NCBI GenBank assembly: GCA_030621655.1
Contig: JAUXHH010000010.1
Coordinates: forward strand, 1 to 16,963
Direction of reading: 5' to 3'
DNA length: 16,963 bases
Source: Desulfobacterales bacterium
GTDB taxonomy: Bacteria > Desulfobacterota > Desulfobulbia > Desulfobulbales > BM004
Part shown: positions 7,481-14,626 of the stretch, in pieces
How the letters are laid out: each line of letters opens with the position of its first letter
How positions within the stretch are numbered: the first letter of the stretch is position 1
The notes under the pieces: model-generated
Databases searched by the model: none
Seen by the model: the letters and a program-made list of their open reading frames with translations, nothing else
What the model was told of the DNA's origin: nothing
Made by a program: the position numbers and the translations under genes

Positions 7481-7501
7481 ACCCGGTCCTCAGGGCCGGG
7501 T
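7481..7501 (+). repeat. Strong GC-rich hairpin
   Basis: ACCCGGTCC, a TCA loop and GGGCCGGGT form a nine-pair stem, with one G-U pair when read on the plus strand. No T-run follows. A second small palindrome, TGGCT-C-AGCCA, follows at 7512-7522. Confidence 0.6.
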
Positions 7502-7538
7502 CAGAGTCAGTTGGCTCAGCCAGAACCATTAATTAATA

Positions 7539-7672
7539 AAAGGCTCAAAGGCACAGAGGCACAAAGTGACCGTAAGACAAAGCGCAGTGTAAAGATTTTA
7601 AGTGCACACAATGTAACCATGTGATTTTGTTGCCAGTTTTTTTAAAACTCTGTGCCTTTGTGCCTTTGTGCC
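7539..7672. repeat. Inverted pair of short 8-base repeat arrays
   Basis: The left arm (7539-7570) is four degenerate 8-mers: aaaggctc, aaaggcac, agaggcac, aaagtgac. The right arm (7649-7672) is three 8-mers in the opposite orientation: tctgtgcc, tttgtgcc, tttgtgcc. A 13-base segment, caaaggcacagag (7546-7558), is perfectly complementary to 7648-7660. The element resembles the short intergenic repeats of this composition scattered through many bacterial genomes; that link is from memory. Confidence 0.75.
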
Positions 7673-7686
7673 TGAATGGTTACAAA

Positions 7687-7704
7687 TGGGGACGCGGGTC
7701 CCCA
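7687..7704. repeat. Seven-pair hairpin next to the repeat arrays
   Basis: TGGGGAC, loop GCGG, then GTCCCCA. A T-rich stretch (tattttt) follows a few bases later on the plus strand, so a weak terminator role is possible, although no plus-strand gene ends nearby. Confidence 0.5.
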
Positions 7705-8079
7705 ATCATATTTTTCTCAGGTCATTCAAAGCAATTAAACATTAATCAATAAAGCTGATAAATAATTATATTTAAGACTTGTCAATAACAAGACGAGCAT
7801 TTCAAATCATCTAGAATCCTGATGAATTAACCTATAAATAATATTCGGACCGACTGTCAATTGAATAAATAAAATGGGATTTTATATTATTTGAAGTCAA
7901 AATGTCTGTAAGTCTGAATAATAGATTGAAACGTTAGTCCAAGTTCCCCCTGAATACGGCAAGATAAAAAAAACGAGAAAAAAACAACCTCGTAGAAAAC
8001 GATTTTCAATTAATAATTGATTTATTCAATATATCAGAAATGTTTAGATATATAGTACCAAAAATAAAAACTTGCAATT

Positions 8080-8134
8080 TGGGAGCGCATTTCGGTCCTG
8101 GTTCGAAAGTAACCTCTATTGCCGCAGTCTCCCA
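8080..8134. repeat. Nested inverted repeat downstream of the TPR gene
   Basis: Three stems nest inside each other: TGGGAG/CTCCCA (8080-8085 and 8129-8134), CGG/CCG (8093-8095 and 8122-8124) and GGTT/AACC (8100-8103 and 8111-8114). The element begins eight bases beyond the TPR stop. It could be a 3' end structure, but there is no immediate T-run. Confidence 0.4.
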
Positions 8135-8141
8135 GGTCGGT

Positions 8142-8582
8142 TCAACTGGAGCAAGAAGGTTTAGCCTGTTTCGGCTCGGACTCATGGGCCACTTTCTCGG
8201 TTTTATGACAGGCCTTTTCTGCTTCTGCAGCAAGGAGTAATGCTTTTCCCGCCGGTACTATTGAGACAAACTCCGGTGGAAACAGATGCTCCCAAAGCCT
8301 TTTGGCATCAGCATGGTTCGGATTGACTTCTAAAGCGCGTTTGCAATCGGCAAGGGCAGCATCAAATCGTCCGTTTTGCAGAAGAATTTTTGCGCGCTCC
8401 CAAAAAGCCTCGGCAACAGCCGGTCCCCTTGCCGCCAGCATGTCTGCTCCTGGTTCATATTTATCAGGCAGGACTTTCTGTACCCGCGTATGATTCATTA
8501 AGCTAAACAGAGCCAGTATTGAGTAGAGAATGGCAACAACTCCCCCAGCAAAAAATATGTAGGCCAAGAAGGTCAGTGCCAT
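8142..8582 (-). CDS. Membrane-anchored single-TPR protein
   Basis: I do not recognise a named family for this 146-residue protein. Residues about 5-28 form one hydrophobic membrane segment. After a linker, a TPR-like helix pair covers about 57-98 (AFWERAKILLQNGRFDAALADCKRALEVNP matches the TPR pattern), and a hydrophilic tail rich in Lys and Glu with two Cys follows. No cleavable signal or lipobox is evident; an N-terminal anchor with the TPR on one face of the inner membrane is inferred. It starts 33 bases after the ExeA-like gene stop on the same strand, so the two probably work together, with the TPR acting as a protein-binding adaptor. No Shine-Dalgarno sequence precedes the ATG. Confidence 0.7.
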   Translation of the reverse strand: MALTFLAYIFFAGGVVAILYSILALFSLMNHTRVQKVLPDKYEPGADMLAARGPAVAEAFWERAKILLQNGRFDAALADCKRALEVNPNHADAKRLWEHLFPPEFVSIVPAGKALLLAAEAEKACHKTEKVAHESEPKQAKPSCSS

Positions 8583-8615
8583 AATGTATTACTGTTTTTT
8601 TGTTTCATTATTCTT

Positions 8616-10688
8616 CTAATCGTTTTGCTTCTTCATCCGATAGTAAAAAGTTGCAGGACTCAGGCCATGCAAGGCTTCAGCTTGAACTGTAATTACACTA
8701 GGCAGGGCCTGGATGGCTTTTTGTGCCGACTCTGTATCCATAAAATATTCTTCCAGCAGGATATTCATGAGAACTTGGCCACTTTCGTCTCTTGAAGGGA
8801 GAATCACCAAGGGGGGTGGTGATTTCCTGTATTTCCTCAGGAAACGATAAGCGCTTTGGATATTGTCATAAGTAATGATTCGTACCCACCATACTTCTTC
8901 TGCTTTTGGCGTTAGGGTAACGGGAATTGTGGGAAAACGGATTTTATGCCCCACATGCAACAATTCAGGACTCTTAAGGTTCGGATTGACTGCTAAAATG
9001 GTTTTGACGTTTTCAGTATTGAAGCTCCAGGGACCATAAATCCTGCGGACCATATCACCAAAAGCTTCTCCTGGAGCAGTAATAATATCACCAAGATATT
9101 CAGGTGGCTCTACCCGCTTATCGATAAAATCTGGAGAATAAACCGGTTGCGGCTCCAGAACAGACTTCGTGCTAGGTAGGGATTCCGATGCTGCTGTAGC
9201 GACAAGAGGTTTTGTCTCCTTTTGGACAAAATCAGCAGGAAAAAATACCTGATCGCCGACTTCCAGGTTGTCGGGACTCTTTAAATGGGTGTTGGCATCA
9301 ATAACCCGGTCTATATATTGCTTTTTGATGTAACCCGGACCGTAAACCTGCTGAATCATGACCAGAAGGGTGTCACCGGGCCTTACTTCCCGTATTTCCC
9401 TGATAGCCGGAGTAACAATGGTCTCAACTTCCGGAACCGGTTTTAGTTCAGCCATAGCCTCTTCATCAATGACTTCGGCTAATTCGGGCACGGGAACTTC
9501 TGCAGTTGAGGCTTTGACTTCGGGCTGATTCGGAACTGCAGCAGACTTTTTAGCTGGTTCTTTTCCTGCGCCCTGCTCCTCTGCTGGTACGACCGGCGGT
9601 AAGGTTTCTTTTATGATTGCGGAAATTTGGGGGGGGGCTTCTCTGGTCCGTTCCGACGGATAAGTTTCTTGTGTTACTTCTTCCTGTTTAACTGGTTTGG
9701 TCTCTTGCGGTTGTACCTTTTGGGGGACAGTCACCTGAAGCAGATGCCCGTGCCTTGATACATTCAATGTCTTGATCTCTTCTGACCATAATCCGAGAAC
9801 TAGCATGAAAACGATGAGACTGGAGAGAAAAGTGGTACGTATAATCTGCAACTTTTTTGCCCTTTTGGGGATAAACAGTTTGGCGGAGCGCAGAGTTAAA
9901 AACCAGTCAGCTTTTTTTCGGTTTTCAATAACCAGTGTCAGGACTATGAAGTGGCAGAGGTCAATGGTTTTTTGGGGATGCCCTTGAGCCATGCGATAAA
10001 TAACCCACTGGGCAGGTATACTGAAAAGTGCCGGGGGAGAACCGGGATCGGCTGCGGCATGTTCCAGGTGAAAACGAATCAATTTTCTAATGTCTTTAAA
10101 GTTGAAAGGCTTAGGTGCGGTGGTTGAATAAAAGCGGCCGTTTAAGGCTTTGTTCGTGTTAATTTTCCTCTGGAACGAAGGCTCACCACATATGACAGTC
10201 TGGAGAAAACACCGGCAGTCAGGATGATAATCATAAAAGGAATTCAGGGCATGGAGGCAGAAGTCTGGAAGATTCTGACCATTATCAATAAGCAGAAGAA
10301 CAATTTTTTTCTCCTGCTCATAAAGTTTGTAAAAAAAGCTATTGAAAGCCTTCTGGAATGTATTGTCATCAAAACCAGAGGGAGCATTGATGGTTTTGAA
10401 AATACCCGCAACAGTAATGAGGAATTGCTGCAGGTCCCTGAACTGAGGATTACTAATCAAAAGTACAACTGTTTTATTGTCTGCGCTGAACTTTTGCGCT
10501 AGCTGGTTTAAAAGAGTGGTTTTCCCTAACCCCTCAGCACCTATCACTAATTGCAACCCTGCACCAAGGTGGATGTTATGGGAAAGTTTCTCAGTTAAAT
10601 CTCTGACAGCCTGGCATAGATAGATTTCCGAGCCTGAAGGAGAGACAAAGGGTTCAGTTTTGCACTGGAGACTACTTAGATAATCCAT
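8616..10688 (-). CDS. ExeA/GspA-like AAA ATPase with membrane segment, two LysM-like domains and SPOR-like C-terminus
   Basis: This 690-residue protein starts like ExeA/GspA ATPases (MDYLSSLQCKTEPFV). It has Walker A GAEGLGKTT at 50-58, Walker B IVLLLID at 129-135 and a sensor-like GHPQKTI at 236-242. The glutamate that normally follows the Walker B Asp (LLIDEAQ) is Asn136 here, giving LLIDNGQ, so ATP hydrolysis may be impaired. One membrane segment lies at about 286-300, then a Pro/Glu/Lys-rich linker to about 425. Two LysM-like domains follow (about 431-484 and 533-587; each has a start like RPGDTL or APGEAF, a YGP motif and a closing VG-x-FP). A SPOR-like domain (about 599-672) ends it. 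ExeA helps assemble secretin complexes across peptidoglycan, so a cell-wall docking role is likely. No Shine-Dalgarno sequence is visible; a pyrimidine-rich stretch precedes the ATG. Confidence 0.85.
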   Translation of the reverse strand: MDYLSSLQCKTEPFVSPSGSEIYLCQAVRDLTEKLSHNIHLGAGLQLVIGAEGLGKTTLLNQLAQKFSADNKTVVLLISNPQFRDLQQFLITVAGIFKTINAPSGFDDNTFQKAFNSFFYKLYEQEKKIVLLLIDNGQNLPDFCLHALNSFYDYHPDCRCFLQTVICGEPSFQRKINTNKALNGRFYSTTAPKPFNFKDIRKLIRFHLEHAAADPGSPPALFSIPAQWVIYRMAQGHPQKTIDLCHFIVLTLVIENRKKADWFLTLRSAKLFIPKRAKKLQIIRTTFLSSLIVFMLVLGLWSEEIKTLNVSRHGHLLQVTVPQKVQPQETKPVKQEEVTQETYPSERTREAPPQISAIIKETLPPVVPAEEQGAGKEPAKKSAAVPNQPEVKASTAEVPVPELAEVIDEEAMAELKPVPEVETIVTPAIREIREVRPGDTLLVMIQQVYGPGYIKKQYIDRVIDANTHLKSPDNLEVGDQVFFPADFVQKETKPLVATAASESLPSTKSVLEPQPVYSPDFIDKRVEPPEYLGDIITAPGEAFGDMVRRIYGPWSFNTENVKTILAVNPNLKSPELLHVGHKIRFPTIPVTLTPKAEEVWWVRIITYDNIQSAYRFLRKYRKSPPPLVILPSRDESGQVLMNILLEEYFMDTESAQKAIQALPSVITVQAEALHGLSPATFYYRMKKQND

Positions 10689-10731
10689 AGAGGAAGAGAG
10701 GAAAAGATACTAATGCAAAAAGTCCGCGTAC

Positions 10732-10742
10732 GTGCCAGGCAC
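10732..10742. repeat. REP-like palindrome GTGCCAGGCAC
   Basis: Five-base arms GTGCC/GGCAC flank a central A. The same core is familiar as a dispersed intergenic repeat in various bacteria, so this may be one copy. Only one copy occurs in this window. Confidence 0.4.
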
Positions 10743-10991
10743 CAAATATAATTTTTATAGGACCAGTGATTCTGCTGCGGCATAAAACGCAACCAAAAAG
10801 ATAGCATTAATAGAATCAGTAAGCAAGTGAGTTTATTGTTTTTTGCTTTATTGGGATAGAAAACAGGTAATTGCTATTTCCAGGCTGATGAATGATATTG
10901 AGATCTAAACTGAAAGATATGGGCAATACCGGCCTAATCACAAGTTGAGATAGTTGTAGATAAGCGCAGACTTCGGATATAAGAAGCAGGA

Positions 10992-11020
10992 AACCCGGCT
11001 ATATAATACTATGCCGGATT
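10992..11020 (-). terminator. Possible terminator of the pantothenate/aminotransferase operon
   Basis: On the minus strand AATCCGGC pairs with GCCGGGTT (eight pairs including one G-U) around a 13-base AT-rich loop, followed by a short T-stretch. It lies about 70 bases downstream of the last gene of the operon. The T-run is short, so termination may be weak. Confidence 0.4.
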
Positions 11021-11087
11021 TTCTCCGACAGGTAAGCGACTGCAAGGAGACTCCGAAATAGATGTGACTGTATCGGCTTGTGAAAGG

Positions 11088-12296
11088 TTAACCGACTTCA
11101 GCAGCCGCCTTCTCCATGGCTGCATCTATCTGCTGCAAACGTTCTTCAGGTAATTTAATTGGCACCTGGTACACCAGGAGCCTGTTCATTATCTCTGCAG
11201 AACCTGGAAGGTTTTGCGGATCATACACCACCCTTCTTCTGCCATCCTGGTCCTTAAACGGCCAACCGCTGTCTGTGACTGTAGAGCTATTTATTATATG
11301 CTCCCATTTGGGATAGTAATGCCAGGTATTCTCGGCAAAGCTGATCGCCCCTGCCCCGTTATCCTGCAAAATGCGATTAACGATCTGGGCATTTTCACGG
11401 CTTGGCAGGAAGAATGCCAGAAATGTCGCAGAATCTCCCTCCTCATCAACCAGGGTTCTGAATGTCACCCCCGGCAGCTTTCTGACCGAATTCCTCATGG
11501 CAGTCTTGTTTTCTTTCTGGGCAACGATCATGCCATCAAGCTGGGCAAGCTGGGCAATACCCATGGCGCCCTGGAGTTCCATCATGCGGTAATTAAATCC
11601 AATAAAGCTACTGCCTTCTCCTCCCCTGCCGCCCGGGTTGGGGACATGGTCATGACCGTGATCATGGTACTCGGACATGTTACGCCAAATATTTTCATCA
11701 TCGGTTATGATCATGCCGCCTTCCCCTGTGGTCATTGTCTTGACCGCATCAAAAGAAAAGGTGCCGCATTTACCGAACGTTCCGAGATGCTTGCCCCGCC
11801 ACGTTCCTCCAGCGGCCTGGGCGGTATCCTCTATAACCGGGATATTGTGCTTATCCGCAATGGCCATAATCTCATCTATCCTGGCGCCTGAGCCAAGCAT
11901 ATGCACAGGGATAATGGCCTTTGTTTTCTCGGTAATCTTTTTCTCCAGATCGGCGGGAGCCATATTGAGTGTGGCGTCAATTTCTGTGAAAACAGGTATG
12001 GCGCCGACATCGAAGATTGCCTCCCAGGTGGCCACGAAGGTGAATCCCTGGGTGATGACCTCATCGCCCGGCCCGACACCGAGCACGGCCAATGCCACCT
12101 TCAGAGCCACGGTTCCCGAGGTTACTGCCTGGGCGTAACCAGCCCCATTATACTTGGCAAATTTCTCCTCAAAGGTACGCACCTTATACACTCCCTTGCG
12201 TTGTTCTCCGAATTCATAGCGAAACAGCACACCTGTTTCCAGTACGTCCAATATCTCCTGTTTTTCTTTCTCACCAAAGACCTCAAAGCCTGGCAT
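11088..12296 (-). CDS. DegT/DnrJ/EryC1/StrS-family aminotransferase, KdnA-like
   Basis: This 402-residue PLP enzyme has Asp157 (VIEDTAQ) and the Schiff-base Lys186 in FSFDAVKTMTTGEGG. By recall it resembles KdnA of Shewanella throughout: the MPGFE-FG start, ETGVLFRYEF (20-29), SDHGHDH-type HDHGHDH (211-217), GFNYRMME and DEEGDSATFLAFFLP, and a WHYYPKWEHI segment. KdnA makes 8-amino-3,8-dideoxy-manno-octulosonate from the 8-oxo sugar, using glutamate, and this replaces Kdo in lipid A core. The partner oxidase KdnB is not in the window. Other nucleotide-sugar aminotransferases of this superfamily remain possible. TAGGAG lies eight bases before the ATG. It follows panD by 39 bases and is the last gene of the operon. 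Confidence 0.85.
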   Translation of the reverse strand: MPGFEVFGEKEKQEILDVLETGVLFRYEFGEQRKGVYKVRTFEEKFAKYNGAGYAQAVTSGTVALKVALAVLGVGPGDEVITQGFTFVATWEAIFDVGAIPVFTEIDATLNMAPADLEKKITEKTKAIIPVHMLGSGARIDEIMAIADKHNIPVIEDTAQAAGGTWRGKHLGTFGKCGTFSFDAVKTMTTGEGGMIITDDENIWRNMSEYHDHGHDHVPNPGGRGGEGSSFIGFNYRMMELQGAMGIAQLAQLDGMIVAQKENKTAMRNSVRKLPGVTFRTLVDEEGDSATFLAFFLPSRENAQIVNRILQDNGAGAISFAENTWHYYPKWEHIINSSTVTDSGWPFKDQDGRRRVVYDPQNLPGSAEIMNRLLVYQVPIKLPEERLQQIDAAMEKAAAEVG

Positions 12297-12335
12297 TTCA
12301 TGTTCTCCTAGGTTTGGTTGCTCATTGTATTCAAT

Positions 12336-12698
12336 CTACTTATGCAGCCATTTTTTAATCTTGTTCGATTTGTTCAGTAATACAATCTTCGGCCTGTAGT
12401 TATTTAATTCCTCTTCAGAAAAGAATGCATAGCTGACAATAATGATTTGATCCCCTATCAATCCTTTGCGTGCAGCAGCGCCATTTAACCCTATCACCCC
12501 CGAACCCGGCTGGCCCTCAATGGCATAGGTGTCAAAGCGTTCGCCATTGTTAATGTTATAGACCATCACCCGCTCATAGGGATGCAGGTCCACAGCATTC
12601 AGGAGTTCTTTATCGATTGTCAGGCTGCCTTCATAATTCAGGTCTGCATCAGTAATGGTAGCCCTATGTATTTTTGATTTTAACATGTGACGTTGCAT
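12336..12698 (-). CDS. panD: Aspartate 1-decarboxylase precursor
   Basis: PanD decarboxylates aspartate to beta-alanine for pantothenate synthesis, using a pyruvoyl group formed by self-cleavage. The 120-residue proenzyme has the usual start MLKSKIHRATITDADLNYEG and the cleavage site Gly24-Ser25, with Ser25 becoming the pyruvoyl. Arg54-like positions and Tyr58-type residues fall in the expected GERFDTYAIEG region, and the NGAAARKG loop is present. Length is normal. Four residues precede the common MLKSK, which is usual in the family. It starts 15 bases after the panC stop. No strong ribosome binding site is visible, so coupling to panC is likely. Its maturation helper PanM/PanZ is not in the window and is not usually needed outside enterobacteria. 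Confidence 0.97.
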   Translation of the reverse strand: MQRHMLKSKIHRATITDADLNYEGSLTIDKELLNAVDLHPYERVMVYNINNGERFDTYAIEGQPGSGVIGLNGAAARKGLIGDQIIIVSYAFFSEEELNNYRPKIVLLNKSNKIKKWLHK

Positions 12699-12713
12699 TG
12701 TAATTTACCAATA

Positions 12714-13577
12714 TCATTTGCTTATTTCAGTATCACTTCCCATAAAATAATTATCAATCAATCTCGTTTGGCCGACTATTACTGCCAGGGCCAAAACGCT
12801 ATTTGAATCAATTACTTCCTTATCAGAAAGATTATCTTTATCAACTACAGAGATATAGTCAACACTAACCCCGGAGTTGGCTAAAATAATATCACGAATC
12901 TCAGACTTTAACAGCTCCGCGTCTGTAAAGCCGTTGTCGAATCTTGTTTTTGCGTGCTGGACTGACTTATAGAGGCAGAGAGACTGCTCCCTTTCCTCAC
13001 TGGAAAGATACGTGTTGCGGGAACTCATAGCCAGGCCGTCTTCCGCCCGGACTATCGGATGACCGACAATCTCAATATCCCAGTTGAGATCACGAGTCAT
13101 CTTGCTGATAACGCTGAGTTGCTGAAAATCCTTCTGGCCAAAGACAGCAATATGAGGTTTGACGATGTTGAACAACTTGGCAACCACCGTGGTCACCCCC
13201 TCAAAGTGCCCGGGACGCTGTTTGCCGCAAAGTGTATCAGTAATGGAGCAAACACTGACACGGGTGTTGAAATCAAGTGCATATATTTCAGTTTCAGTCG
13301 GCACAAAGAGGATATCAACCTTCTCATCTGCAGCCATCCTGCTATCCCTCGCCAAATCTCTGGGGTACCTGCTGAGATCTTCGCTTGGGCCGAATTGCAG
13401 GGAATTGACAAACAGGCTGACCACGACCCTGTCAGCCAGACACTTGGCCAAGCGCATCAGGCTCAGGTGTCCTTCATGAAAATATCCCATGGTCGGGACC
13501 AGAGCGATTGTACTGCCGCTGGCAATAACTTCATTGGACCAGCGGGTCATATCAGCCAATGGATGGATGGTCTGCAT
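12714..13577 (-). CDS. panC: Pantothenate synthetase (pantoate-beta-alanine ligase)
   Basis: PanC joins pantoate and beta-alanine with ATP to give pantothenate in the cytoplasm. The 287-residue protein shows the nucleotidyltransferase HIGH-type motif PTMGYFHEGH (28-37), FVNSLQFGPSEDLSRYPR (56-73), GHFEGVTTVVAKLF (123-136), FGQKDFQQL (146-154) and MSSRN (184-188, KMSKS-like). The usual FVNPTQF is FVNSLQF here, a local change in a well-conserved pantoate-binding stretch; Gln61 is kept. A run of seven C bases lies between the ATG and the upstream stop and replaces any Shine-Dalgarno sequence. It starts 17 bases after the YfgM-like gene and precedes panD by 15, so the order fits a pantothenate operon. 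Confidence 0.97.
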   Translation of the reverse strand: MQTIHPLADMTRWSNEVIASGSTIALVPTMGYFHEGHLSLMRLAKCLADRVVVSLFVNSLQFGPSEDLSRYPRDLARDSRMAADEKVDILFVPTETEIYALDFNTRVSVCSITDTLCGKQRPGHFEGVTTVVAKLFNIVKPHIAVFGQKDFQQLSVISKMTRDLNWDIEIVGHPIVRAEDGLAMSSRNTYLSSEEREQSLCLYKSVQHAKTRFDNGFTDAELLKSEIRDIILANSGVSVDYISVVDKDNLSDKEVIDSNSVLALAVIVGQTRLIDNYFMGSDTEISK

Positions 13578-13594
13578 GCGGGGGGGATAAACAG

Positions 13595-14329
13595 TTACTC
13601 TTTATTTTCTTCAGGTTTGGATGCTGTAATGATCTTTTCACCACCTAAGGAGATAAGCAATGCCTGTACCCTAGACCTGCTGAGCAATGGGTCAGCATCT
13701 TCTTCCATAGTACTCAAAAGCTCCTCATACTCTTTGCGAGCTTTAGACGGCTCATCATTTGCCTTGTAAATTCTGCCCAGAGCAAGATGGGCTTCCTCTT
13801 TAAATCCGGTGGATTTTTTTAATAGATTGTATTGGGCAATAGCCTGGTCGTGCTGGCCGGCTTCCTCATAGCTTTGTGCCAGGTTTATCCTGACGAGTGG
13901 TACGAGGGAGTTATCAGCAGGAAGTTTGGCAATGATTTCTCCATACCTTGCAACCGCTGCATCAAACCTGCCTTCCTGATAGTCCAGATGCGCCAATTCC
14001 AGTTTACCCCAACGGGCGGCATCGGTTCGAGAATAATCGTTGATAACATTCTCCAGCATCTGTGCCCGTTCCTCTGTTGCCTCAGTCTGCATAGCAGAAG
14101 CAAGAAGTGAAGCACCCTTATTTGCCTGAAGTTCAGTGTAGTAATCATAGAAAACCCAGGCAAGAGCCAAAACTACAATACAGATCAGACCTATCTGCAG
14201 ATTCCTGGCATTCTTTCGAACAAAAGAAATCATCCCTGGAGGGAGGTTCAGTTCTTCCATGATGCCTGTGCGAGTATCATGCTGTTGTGATTCAATGTTC
14301 TTCTTACTGAATAAACTCTGTGCGCTCAT
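13595..14329 (-). CDS. YfgM-like membrane-anchored TPR protein
   Basis: This 244-residue protein has a cytoplasmic N-terminal segment (1-43), one membrane helix at about 45-62 (GLICIVVLALAWVFYDYY) and a predicted periplasmic TPR-rich domain. This resembles the TPR_21 domain of YfgM, an ancillary subunit of the SecYEG translocon that interacts with periplasmic chaperones. Visible TPR-like units include WGKLELAHLDYQEGRFDAAVARY (106-128), LVRINLAQSYEEAGQHDQAIAQY and AHLALGRIYKANDEPSKARKEY. E. coli YfgM is 206 residues, and the longer N-terminus here is unusual. AAGGA lies eight bases before ATG 14329. It is the first gene of the operon leading into panC. No functional link with pantothenate synthesis is known, so the grouping may be incidental. 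Confidence 0.8.
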   Translation of the reverse strand: MSAQSLFSKKNIESQQHDTRTGIMEELNLPPGMISFVRKNARNLQIGLICIVVLALAWVFYDYYTELQANKGASLLASAMQTEATEERAQMLENVINDYSRTDAARWGKLELAHLDYQEGRFDAAVARYGEIIAKLPADNSLVPLVRINLAQSYEEAGQHDQAIAQYNLLKKSTGFKEEAHLALGRIYKANDEPSKARKEYEELLSTMEEDADPLLSRSRVQALLISLGGEKIITASKPEENKE

Positions 14330-14626
14330 TAATATATCCTTGTGTAAGATATGAATAGGCCCGGCTCATTTTGTCAGGCCAACTCGATTATCATCATAGA
14401 ATGCTACGGTTATTTCAAAAAATATTTCTACCAGACCCCAATCAACAGTTTCATCCTGTCAGGTAGGAGCCGATTACTATAATATCGACTGCCTAAAAAA
14501 TCATCCGGCTTTTTTAATAGATTCTTATTTAAAGGTTACAATATTTTTTGTACTTCTTGTATGTTATTTCGGAACTGGTAAAAAAAGCAACAATATATAA
14601 CGTAACTCCAACAATCCACTGACTTT
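14330..14626. other. Divergent intergenic region between the YfgM-like gene and xseA
   Basis: About 300 bases hold the divergent promoters. A plus-strand TATAAT lies at 14478-14483. An AT-only stem with a small GC centre (aaaaaa...tttttt, about 14495-14516) is also seen. No open frame is convincing. The minus strand shows only a weak TTGTAA/TATTAA pair. Confidence 0.5.
14456..14483 (+). promoter_or_regulatory. Candidate xseA promoter
   Basis: CTGTCA (14456-14461) and a perfect TATAAT (14478-14483) are 16 bases apart. The leader to the xseA ATG would be about 135 nt. The -35 box matches only four of six consensus positions. Confidence 0.35.

Larger units (their letters stand above)
7362..8141. 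other. Long non-coding region rich in inverted repeats
   Basis: No convincing gene lies in these 780 bases. The left half (7480-7705) holds a cluster of hairpins and 8-base repeats. The right part (7706-8080) is AT-rich, with small stems such as tcaatt/aattga at 8006-8020. A nested inverted repeat sits at 8080-8134, just after the TPR gene. Two short open frames at the right end (8006-8233 minus, 8040-8240 plus) overlap the TPR gene and show no domain. Confidence 0.6.
10689..11087. other. Intergenic region upstream of the ExeA-like gene
   Basis: No gene is visible in these 400 bases. They hold a short perfect palindrome (10732-10742) and a hairpin near 10992-11020. The minus-strand promoter of the ExeA-like gene should lie here, but I see no confident -35/-10 pair. 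Confidence 0.5.

Noticed and set aside
8099..8115. T-arm-like GGTTCGAAA sequence suggesting a tRNA
   Set aside because: No acceptor, D or anticodon arm can be built around it; only the nested stems described separately are present.
7362..8141. CRISPR array or retron-like element in the long gap
   Set aside because: The repeats are 8-base units without spacers of constant length, and there is no reverse transcriptase or cas gene nearby.
8006..8233. 75-residue minus-strand open frame that could extend the TPR protein by frameshift
   Set aside because: It has no domain, the upstream frame is shared with the TPR coding sequence, and no slippery sequence is visible.
10700..10745. Possible sigma-54 promoter (TGGCACG ... 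TTGCA) before the ExeA-like gene
   Set aside because: The -24 and -12 elements are about eight bases too far apart (18 instead of 10 bases between the GG and GC), so the match is not functional by the standard spacing.
11214..11891. 225-residue plus-strand open frame
   Set aside because: It is antisense to the KdnA-like aminotransferase, which has clear family motifs on the other strand.
13059..13769. 236-residue plus-strand open frame
   Set aside because: It runs antisense to panC and the YfgM-like gene and shows no domain.
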